DNA from: Bursaphelenchus xylophilus
Lineage: Eukaryota; Nematoda; Chromadorea; Rhabditida; Aphelenchoididae
Length of the DNA stretch: 64,000 nt
Direction of reading: 5' to 3'
Assembly: GCA_904066235.2 (NCBI GenBank)
Contig: CAJFCV020000004.1
Coordinates: forward strand, 9,982,001 to 10,046,000
Shown: piece after piece, positions 1 to 7,940 of the stretch
Layout: every line of letters starts with the position of its first letter
Position numbering within the stretch: position 1 is the first letter of the stretch
The notes under the pieces: model-generated
The model's database searches: none
Told to the model about the DNA's origin: nothing
The model's input: the letters and a program-made list of their open reading frames with translations, nothing else
Made by a program: the position numbers and the translations under genes

Positions 1-218
1 TATGCCAAAAAGTGTATTCTCCCAGGATAGTCCAAAAAAGTGTATTCTTCCTGGCTCACGTGCTTTCGCGGCCGTTAAAAACCGTTTTTTAATTTTAAAA
101 AATCTCGGCGGCCACTGCAAAGCGCAACTTAAAATTTTTTGGAATTGATGTTCCGCCCATGCCTAAAAAGTATGCAAAATTTGAAGAAAATCTGAGCGTC
201 GCACTTGGCTTACTTCTC
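1..218. mobile_element. Family C element, right-hand remnant
   Basis: The sequence up to about 218 matches the right half of family C: the segment ending GAAAATCTGAGCGTCGCACT then TTGGCTTACTTC. The left half is missing or outside the window. It abuts the phosphatase remnant that follows and replaces its upstream coding sequence. Confidence 0.7.
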
Positions 219-703
219 ATCGGAGCCTAGATAATAAATAATCGCCGAATATTTAGGCGACATTGCCTACAATCTGCAGAATAGGCAGGGAAAGTTGGGA
301 GACGCATATATGAGAAAGATTGAGCCAATCGCCGCGTACATTCCTTACATGGTAATAGCCGGAAATCATGAGGAAGACGGAGAGGACTTTGCCAATCTGC
401 GATATCGATTTAGTATGCCAGATAGTGTCAGTGGGGACAATCAGTACTATAGGTAACCGCTAAATTGTTGAGAAATAAGAAAATATTACTTCTCAATAAT
501 ATGCTGTTGTTTCATATCAATGAATGGCAAAAAATTTCAGCTTCAACGTCGGGCAAGTCCACTGGGTCGGTCTGAGTTCCGAACTGTATGCGTATGCCCA
601 CAAATACGGCAAGGGGAGAGTCCAAAATCAGTATTAATGGTTGGTCAGAGACATGGAGGTACGTTTTTGTCATGAATTATTGATAAGAAATGGCTCAAAA
701 TTA

Positions 704-1105
704 TGATTTTGTCGGTAAAATAATGTGGATTTGTTGCGCTTTGAAAACACCCGCCATCGGTTTGCAATAGCTGCACTAGGGGACCTGATACAGTGGCAAA
801 AAACGCACCATTTTGGATCCAGGAAGCATAAAAAATGAAGTAAAATACCTCCTTTGGAAAGTGAAAAATCCGATTTCAAAAGCGCGCCCGCTCTTTTTGT
901 GAGATGGCCTTCTAATCGAAGGTTTTTTCACTTTGAGAGGGAGTCATTTTGCTGCATTTCTGATACCTCCCTGATACAAATGGTACGTTTTTGCCACTGG
1001 ATCAGGTCCGTCACTGTAGTGCGGCTGGAGATTTAGTGAGCGGCAGCGACAAGACGAGACATTTCGCTGCGACAAATCCACATTATTTTCCCGACATACT
1101 GATAT
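704..1105. mobile_element. Family A element split by a B element
   Basis: Left end TTTGTCGGTAAAATAATGTG and right end CCACATTATTTTCCCGACAT followed by ACTGATAT are inverted copies. The interior reads on across the B element at 774-1016. This is the GTGGATTTGTCGC subtype of family A. It lies inside a phosphatase intron. Confidence 0.75.
774..1016. mobile_element. Family B foldback element nested in A
   Basis: It starts CACTAGGGGACCTGATACAG and ends GGATCAGGTCCGTCACTG, with TTTTGCCACTGG and GGTACGTTTT marks of family B in the right arm. The two halves are inverted copies, so the whole element can fold into one hairpin. Confidence 0.75.
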
Positions 1106-1760
1106 AATAATATACATACTGATAAAAAATGTATTGTAGGAAGCCAAGAAGAAACGCTCATCGCAGCCGTGGATCATCGCCTACCAGCATCGTCCAATTT
1201 TCTGCTCTGATAAGTACAACCAATGTAATGGCTCGGACAACAACCAACTCCGCTACGACAGCCCCGGGAATCCCGCGCTAGAGCCGGTCTACGCCGAATA
1301 CGGCGTGGACATGGTGTTCGCCGGTCATCATCACTTCTACGAACGTCAATTCCCTCGCAGCCACCGACATACGACAATTCAAACGAACCCACATGTCAAT
1401 GCGAAGGCCCCAGTGTATGTTGTAAGCGGATCGGCGGGCGGTGCGCCCGGGCATCACTCGAGCTTTCATGCCAGACCAAGTCCACTCAGTGCGGTGAGAA
1501 AGACGGAGAATAGTTATACCGTCTTGCACTTGCACAACAAGACCCATTTGTTCATGAAGCAGATCTCCGTGGAAGGAAGGCCGAAGGAGATCGATCGATT
1601 GTGGCTGATCAAAAGCCCTGGCTATAGCTCTGGCTATGGCTAAGGGCGCGAAACATTGAATTGTCTATGCTGCGGCTAGAAGCGGTTTTATGCCTATGAT
1701 TGCGATAAATTTCTCGTAGTTGGAGCGATTGTTATTCCTAAATATTCGCAGAAAAGCTAA

Positions 1761-2165
1761 CAGGGGAAGTACCCACGTGCGACGCTCAGATTTTGATGAA
1801 ACTTGACACAAATTTAGAATAATTTTTTCTGGCTATATACGAGAATCCCAGCTTGCGCTTTGCAGAAACAGCCGAGATTTTTAGATCGAAAGTCGGCGAA
1901 AATTTGACACTTTTTGCCGAATTTTGACACGACAAGATTCATGCCTATTTCTACCGTAAACGGTATTAGTTCCACAAGAAATCAATTTTTGCCGCACGAA
2001 ACTGGCAAAGTTATAGCCAAAAAGTATTTTTCTCCTTGACCGCTCTCCGCGGTTAGCATGCTATCTCGGCGGCAAGGTTCGTTTAATATCTCGGCGGCAC
2101 CGCGAGCTAAAACTTTCAGGAATTGATATTTAGTTCAGAGCGCCGCATTTGGGGTACTTCCCTTG
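1761..2165. mobile_element. Family C element
   Basis: Terminal inverted repeats CAGGGGAAGTACCCACGTGC at the left and GGGGTACTTCCCTTG at the right. It is flanked by TAA on the left and TCA on the right. The interior has the conserved phrases GAAACTTGACACAAATTTAG and GAGCTAAAACTTTCAGGAAT seen in other copies. Confidence 0.8.
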
Positions 2166-2167
2166 TC

Positions 2168-2335
2168 AGTACACATCGTTAAAACCAACTCCAGCGACAT
2201 TGCAAACGAGCTAGTATTATAAGTACGTGACTTATGTATGATCGGTCCTTTTTTCGGGGTTTCCTTTTTCGTCCATTGTAAGAGGTAATGGACCATTTCC
2301 TATCTGTCCAATTCCTCGAATTCACGTCGAGGAAT
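2168..2335. repeat. D end joined to repeat K
   Basis: The D right end (CTCCAGCGACATTGCAAACG) runs directly into a 100-bp unit containing TTTTTCGGGGTTTCC and AATGGACCATTTCC. The same join, reverse-complemented, occurs at about 17680-17850, so the two were copied as one unit. Confidence 0.65.
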
Positions 2336-2336
2336 T

Positions 2337-2483
2337 GCGTACTCTCTCAGCCGCACAGATCGTTAAACGGCTGCGCCTGCAAAGCCCGAGCTAAAGCTTT
2401 CCGGAATCAATATCTAGTCTATGCCCGACGTGTGTGCAAGATTAAAAGAAAATCTGAGCGTCGCACTTGGTGTACTTCCCTTG
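2337..2483. mobile_element. Family C element, right-half fragment
   Basis: Contains GAAAATCTGAGCGTCGCACT then TGGTGTACTTCCCTTG, the right terminal repeat, followed by TAA. No left half is visible; repeat K precedes it. Confidence 0.7.
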
Positions 2484-2693
2484 TAAGTTGAAAATTCTTT
2501 TTTTTTTCTTTTTTAAATCAAAGATCACAAAAATTTACATACTCCGTGTCGATTGATTTTTTCCACACTTCAAGCCACGGAAAAGTGAAAATCATTCTCC
2601 ATTTCTCTATTTCTCACCGACCTCCGTCATTTCTGTTCATTCCGTGACGGCAACGCGACGAAGTGCGGCCGAGCTTCGTACTCGCAAAGAGCA

Positions 2694-5600
2694 ATGGATT
2701 TTGAAGCCGGCTTCAAGGGCACGGTGCTGTTATGGTGCCTGCAATCGCTGGTCGCCGCGTTCAGCATGTTCATTGTGACACTGCAATGCGGAGGCAAGAA
2801 AAAGTGAGTTTCGAAGGAGTTTCGACCAATTTTTTGTTGCTTTTCTTCAAAATATGTGGTAATTGAGAGTGTTTTGGTGATCCTGGCCTATTTTGCTTTG
2901 GTAATCTTGGCCTGTTTTTCAAATTGGTTGCAATTTTTTTTAGGCCGAAGGGAAGGCCGGCGCCTAAATCAGCCATAAATTCAGTCCCACCCGCTCCAGC
3001 TCCAGCACCCGGTGCCAATCTGCCGCCACCCCCACCGGATGCAGCACCAAAGCCCGCTCCGAATGTGAGTTACAGATATTTTTTGGACAGTGTGGCACAC
3101 AAAATTACTGATCGCTCTTTGTATTTAGGCCGAGAACGCAGCAGAGAAGAAGGAAGAGGGCGAGAAGAAGGAGGTAAGTTCCGGCGGAATTTTGAGTGAT
3201 TCCCGGGAAAGTTTCGGAATTTGAAAGCGATTTTTATGGTGGACCTGAACCATTGTCAAAAAACGTATTATTTTGGATCCGGGAAGTATCAAAAATGCCG
3301 CAAAATACCTCCCTCTCAAAGCGAAAAATTCCGATTTCAAAAGCGCGCCCACTCTTTTTGTGAGGGGAAAGGGCGCGCATTTCAAAACGGAGTTCCTTTT
3401 TTATTGTAGTGGGAGGTATTTTGCCACATTTTTGATGCTTCCCGGATGCCAAATTATACATTTTTTTGCCAGTGGATCAGGTCCCACTGCAGTAATCCGT
3501 TTATAAAATTGCTTGAGTGATTATCACGGTGAGTGCGACAGCCCAGATAAGCGTAATGAATAAATACACAGCATTTTTGTGCCAAGTGAAACATCGTTTT
3601 CGCTCAGTGAATGTCGCGAAAATCACTCCAACAACTTTGCAAACGGGCTGTTAGGACCGTAGTGAGACTCGCTTAGAGCGCTGATCTGAAAATTTTTTCT
3701 TCTGTACAGTGGGGTCTGATCCAGTGGCAAAAAACATGCCATTTTGCATCCGGGAAGTATCAAAAATGTGGCAAAATGCTTCCCTCTCCAAGAGAAAAAA
3801 ACTTTGTTTTGAAGGGCGCGCCATTTTTCCTGTCAAAAAGAGTGGGCACTCTTTTGAAATCTTACAAGGGAATGGTTTGAACTGTCCGTGAGCTTTCAAC
3901 ATGAGACCCCCAAATTCTGAAAGAGCGTACAAAGTTTAGTAGGAATCCGTTTTCTATTTTTGCCGAATGGTCTTGAGAGACGAGAAATATCGACAGAAAG
4001 ATCCGACTAAAAGAAATCAAAGAGAGAAAAGACGAACCGAAAGACCTAGGAAAGCGTTACCAAATAGTCTCGTGGAAAAAGTTCCACGCACAAATCTTTT
4101 GGCAGAAGGAGGTCTTGGAGGTTCGAGTCCAACCGAAACGGATATCCTTGGCTTGAACGTACATATCAGTTACTGTATTCTATAGCCATGTAAAAAAATT
4201 TTTTTTTTATTTATTCAGGTGTTTTACAGATTTCTTTGCAAAATTTCGAGAAAACTTGACAATTTGGCAACATTTTTGAGTTTTCGATGATGCCATTTGT
4301 CAATCTTATGGTATGTTAAAGATGTTTTTGGACCATTCCAGGAGGTGTTCCATGATCTTGCAAATTTTTTCGGGCTTCCAGAAAAGAATGTCGCCAAATT
4401 TTCACCTTTTCTCAAAATTTTGCAACAACAGTTGAAAAGATTATTTTTGGATCCCTGCGTCAGCGTATAATGGACCGCGTGAATATTTACGAAAAAGTCG
4501 ATTTTGAATCTTTTGGTTTAGAATGACTGTAAACATGTATTTAACAAAAGCCCAAAATATTTTCCCCGAATTCTGCCATGAAGGTATAAACCAGAAATTA
4601 GGGGGTCCCTTCGGGCCCCCCTATTTCTGGTACTTGTACTTATTCTTTTATACTCTTGCTTTTTGAATTTTCTCAAAAGCTTTTGATTTTTTTTTGTAAT
4701 TTTTTTGAAAGGCTCGGGGCCGGCGGCCCTTCGCACGCGGTGCCATGCTTAACTCCAGTACTCAAGCTCTAAATTTATACCTGAAAGGTATAAATTTGCG
4801 TAAATTTATCCTTTTTTGAATTTTATGTCTCACGGCATCATAGAGAGAGGTAATGACCCGAAATTCTGGATATATACGTTTTTGCTGATTGAGCATTCAA
4901 TTTTTTGAAAACCAAGTTTCTAAGATTACTGTAACATAAGTACATTAAAACCGGTCGATAAAAATCGACCGTCCCAAGGCCATTCGGCAAAAACAGAAAA
5001 CGGATTCTTACTAAATTTTGTACGCTCTTTCAGAATTTGTGGGTCTCATGTTGAAAGCTCACGGACAGTTCAAACCATTTCCTTGTTAGTTTTTTTCACT
5101 TACAAGGGCTCGGCAAAACCTCGTCCCCTGGTTTTTTCTTGAAACATACACCATTTGAAAGAGCGTAAAAAACTGGTCTAGAAGCAACTTTTATTAGCTG
5201 CTATTATCCACTTACGCGCTGGCTAGCGAGAATTTTTTAGTTCTAGGCTAGTCTCACCCTGCTTTTGAGAAAACAAACGCGATCGGTTTCAAAAGCAAAC
5301 CGAAGCAGTGCTTCGGTGGCCTAATGGGGAAAGGCGCTGCTCAAGGACCTGCGAAGCGGGTTCGAATGCTCTTTTGAATTTTTTTATTTTTCTGGCTAGT
5401 ATGGAACAAATAGAGTCAGAAAGTTGTGTTTAATTTTTGACTAGACTTTTGTGTATACTCAGGTCCATTTAAAAAAAACTACAACTATTTTGTTTTTTTT
5501 TATTTTGGCCTCTTTGACCTACCTTGTAGTGGGGCATCCTGGGTGGTTGAAACTTTCAAAGGCTTTCATATTTTTTATAGGAATGCCCGCTAACGAAAAG

Positions 5601-6772
5601 TACGCAAAAATTGAGTTTGAAAACATCTTACATGTTTGGAACATCTTCGTTTGTCTTGAGTTACAGGACCTAAAACATCGCGCAATCACTGATTGAGTAT
5701 GTCAACTTGAATGTCTCAAACTCAGAAAACCTTTTGTATTTTTTGACATAGGTTGAAGCGTTCAACCTCATAAATGACTACTATTTATATGAAAAGTGAT
5801 TATTCGATCTCGTTCATGTCTCAGAAGCAAAGAGTTCCAAAATCCAATTTGAAAATTTTAAAAAATGCCCGCTAGCCAGCCCGTAAGTGGATAATAGCAG
5901 CTAATTCAAGGTGATCCTAGACCAGTTTTTTACGCTCTTTCGAATGGTATATGTTTCAAGATAAAACCAGGGGACGAGGTTTTGCCGAGCCCTTGTTAGA
6001 GTTGGAGGTATTTTGCCACATTTTTTGATACTTGCTCGATGCAAAATGGTTTGTTTTCTGCCACTGGATCAGGTCCCCCACTGTAGCTTCTTTTTTCAGG
6101 GTGATGAAAAGAAGGAAGAGAAGAAAGAGGAGGAGGTGAAAGAAGGCTCAAAGAAGGAGGAGAAGAAGGAGGGCTCTAAGAAGGAGGGCTCTAAGAAAGA
6201 GGGCTCTAAGAAGGAAGGATCTAAGAAGGAGGGCTCCAAGAAGGACGGGTCGAAGAAGGGCGGCTCTAAGAAGGAGGCCAAGGGTGGTTCAAAGAAGGAG
6301 GGCTCCAAAAAGGAGGAGAAGAAGGAGGCCTCGAAGAAAGAGGAAAAGAAGGAAGAGAAGAAAGAGGGCTCCAAGAAAGAAGAGAAGAAGGAGGAGAAGA
6401 AGGAAGGTTCCAAGAAGGAGGAGAAGAAGGAAGGCTCCAAGAAAGAGGAGAAAAAAGAAGGCTCCAAGAAGGAAGAGAAGAAGGACGGATCGAAAAAAGA
6501 AGGATCAAAGAAGGAAGAGTCCAAGATGGGTGACAAGAAGGATGATGACAAAAAGGAAGATGACAAGAAGGAGGATGATAAAAAAGAGGAAGAGAAAGAG
6601 GTAATAGAACCGTATCTTCTTTTTGTTAAATGAATTTCAAGAAGTTTTAAGTTCCAAAAGTTTGAAGATCGTTTGTGTTGAATTTGTTCTTTTTTTGATA
6701 TTAGACTAGGCTAAATAATGGAAAATGCTCAAAAATTGAGATTTCTGCTTTCAGGAGGACAAGAAGGAGTAG
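2694..6772 (+). CDS. Membrane-anchored Lys/Glu-rich low-complexity protein
   Basis: Five exons: 2694-2803, 2944-3064, 3129-3173, 6100-6600 and 6755-6772 (stop TAG), with canonical GT/AG borders and a continuous frame of 264 residues. Residues 1-8 are polar, about 9-31 form one hydrophobic segment (GTVLLWCLQSLVAAFSMFIV and on), then CGGKKK. Next comes a Pro/Ala-rich linker (PPAPAPAPG, PPPPPDAAP) to about residue 77. The rest is almost entirely Lys, Glu, Gly, Ser and late Asp, built from KKEGSKKE and EEKKEGS units. The design suggests a single-pass protein with a long disordered charged tail, probably cytoplasmic because the positive cluster follows the membrane segment. I do not recognise the family. 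Intron 3, nearly 3 kb, holds B, H and I elements. AATAAA at 6836-6841 is a likely polyadenylation signal. The 501-base repetitive exon is open throughout, which argues for selection on the frame. Confidence 0.75.
3238..3490. mobile_element. Family B foldback element in intron
   Basis: It starts GGTGGACCTGAACCATTGTC and ends CAGTGGATCAGGTCCCACTG. The left arm has TTTTGGATCCGGGAAGTATC and the right arm the inverted copy with GATGCTTCCCGGATGCC. The centre holds the GGGAAAGGGCGCGC segment typical of the family. Confidence 0.8.
3865..5085. mobile_element. Element H: 1.2-kb TIR element with TTA target duplication
   Basis: About 105 bases at the left (starting CAAGGGAATGGTTTGAACTG) are repeated inverted at the right (ending CAAACCATTTCCTTG). 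TTA is present at 3862-3864 and 5086-5088. No transposase is visible, so it is non-autonomous. A 3-bp TWA target with TIRs fits PIF/Harbinger elements by established knowledge; the assignment is inference. A perfect tRNA B-box-like GGTTCGAGTCC lies at 4120-4130. Confidence 0.8.
4591..4630. repeat. Strong hairpin inside element H
   Basis: CCAGAAATTAGGGGG pairs with CCCCCCTATTTCTGG around a short TCCCTTCGGG loop region. It is followed by AT-rich sequence. Nothing else near it is coding. Confidence 0.7.
5103..5995. mobile_element. Element I: 0.9-kb TIR element with TTA target duplication
   Basis: About 130 bases at each end are inverted copies: left CAAGGGCTCGGCAAAACCTC, right GAGGTTTTGCCGAGCCCTTG. 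TTA flanks both sides (5100-5102 and 5996-5998). Its ends share CAAGGG with H and family C but the rest differs. No transposase frame is evident. Confidence 0.8.
5308..5374 (+). ncRNA. tRNA-like segment in element I (probably a pseudo-tRNA)
   Basis: TGGCCTAATGGGG resembles an A box and GGGTTCGAATGCT a B box, about 30 bases apart. A D-arm can form (GCCT with AGGC). The anticodon stem around TGCTCAAGGACCTG does not pair well and the acceptor stem is poor, so a working tRNA is unlikely. It may be an internal RNA polymerase III promoter or a captured tRNA. Confidence 0.3.
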
Positions 6773-6835
6773 ATTGTTTAGCTGCATCTCCACTGGGACT
6801 AATCGCCTTTTCATATCTTGTAGAACTCGTTTCGA

Positions 6836-6841
6836 AATAAA
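6836..6841 (+). terminator. AATAAA polyadenylation signal of the Lys/Glu-rich gene
   Basis: The hexamer lies 64 bases after the stop codon. Confidence 0.6.
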
Positions 6842-7261
6842 CGTTTATCTACTTGCATGTCTCGAATTTTGATCCTTTTATGTTATCGTAATTCTGGCTA
6901 AAAATGAGCATGAAGTTTACTTGTCATCAATAATTACCTCTTCAGAAATGGGAATGTCTTTGTATAATACTCGTGTCTTTTTTTGTATATGTCACCGTAT
7001 GTTGTCATAGTCGTTGAACGCCGTTCACGCCTGGCTCTCCAGATTCAACCTTGGCATCGCGGTCCCGTTGTTGCGCGTCGTTGGCGGTCGGAGCCCTGCA
7101 AACAGCGGATTTCGATTGGGAGAACGTGCAGAGAAAAGGAGGAACGGCAAGCGAAAAGGAGAGAAATGCAAAGTGTACGGTGTTAGGAGAGTTACTGCAA
7201 CCAGTGTTAGACAAGGGTTAGCTGAGGATCATCAAGAGAACGATTTTTTCGCTGATTTTTA
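6842..7261. other. Region between the Lys/Glu-rich gene and a C element
   Basis: No gene is proven. A GC-richer block at 7005-7220 has open frames on both strands. On the minus strand a good acceptor (CTGTTTGCAG) is followed by about 80 bases of open frame, which could be an alternative last exon of bestrophin, but the frame left by exon 7 does not clearly favour it. Confidence 0.3.
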
Positions 7262-7709
7262 CAAGGGAAGTACCGCAAGTGCGACGCTCAGATTTTCTTC
7301 AAATTTTGCACACGCATCGGACATAGGCTAGATATCAGTTTCTGAAAGTGTTAGCTCGCGCTTTGCAAGCGCACCCGAGATATTGAACGATTTTTGTGGC
7401 TGAGAGAGTACACTAAACGTGGAGAGCGGTTAGAGAAAAAAAGGCTTTTTGGTCGTAATGTTGCCAATTTCGGATAAAAATTTTTTATTTTTTTGGAAAC
7501 ATTATTCTCATCGGTAAAATTAGGTATAAAACTTTTCATGCCAAAATTCGGCAAAAAATGTAAATTTTTTGCCGACTTTCGATCTAAAAATCTCGGATGT
7601 TTCTGCAGAGCGCGTGCTAGGATTCTCGCATATAACCTATAAAAAATTATTCTAAATTTGTGCCAAGTTTCATCAGAATCTGAGCGTCGCACTTGAGGTA
7701 CTTCCCCTG
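7262..7709. mobile_element. Family C element
   Basis: CAAGGGAAGTACCGCAAGTG at the left and GTCGCACTTGAGGTACTTCC plus CCTG at the right. Preceded by TTA and followed by TGA. It is in the opposite orientation to the copy at 1761. Confidence 0.8.
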
Positions 7710-7940
7710 TGAGATGAATCAACGCGAAAATTCGAAAGCTTTTTTTGCAAAAAAAATGTTTTGAGATAGAATCTGGTCATCATAGCCAAAGTGCTTTATG
7801 TTACTGCAATTGCAACCTTCTAGACTACGTTTTGAATCCATTCGGAAAATGTTTATCCCCACTCCTTCCTTTCTGTTATCACATGTTAGCATTCGTCATC
7901 ATGGTCAACATCAACTGGTCCATTCCTCGACAAAACCACG

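Larger units (their letters stand above)
238..1643 (+). pseudogene. Purple acid phosphatase (metallophosphoesterase), 5'-truncated and interrupted
   Basis: Three exon segments, 238-452, 541-658 and 1140-1643, join in one frame and translate to the C-terminal two thirds of an ACP7-type purple acid phosphatase, normally a secreted or lysosomal binuclear metal enzyme that hydrolyses phosphomonoesters. Metal-ligand motifs are visible: GD in LGDIAYN, GNHEED, AYQHRP and GHHHFYER. The reading frame closes at TAA 1641-1643. Two defects are seen. A TAA stop at 635-637 lies where the family has a codon before Trp-Leu (QY-stop-WLVRDME), one C-to-T change from Gln. Upstream, an in-frame TAA at 235-237 and a family C transposon end replace the start. 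The 480-bp intron 659-1139 contains a family A element with a B element inside it. I infer a recently inactivated gene; a sequencing error at 635 would remove one defect but not the 5' loss. Confidence 0.8.
3707..6083. mobile_element. Family B element interrupted by elements H and I
   Basis: The left arm is 3707-3861, a short middle piece 5089-5099, and the right arm 5999-6083. Removing H and I and one TTA copy from each restores the usual order of family B: the ATTTTGCATCCGGGAAGTAT arm, the internal TTTTTTTCAC segment, then GGAGGTATTTTGCCACATTT. It ends CCCCCACTG followed by TA, 15 bases before the acceptor used by exon 4 of the Lys/Glu-rich gene. Confidence 0.8.

Noticed and set aside
5308..5374. 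A functional tRNA gene
   Set aside because: Boxes are present but the acceptor and anticodon stems do not pair, and it lies inside a mobile element.
6096..6604. Long open frames on the minus strand and in a second plus frame opposite the Lys/Glu-rich exon
   Set aside because: They are Ser/Phe- or Arg-rich shadows of the AAG/GAG repeat, with no splice context.
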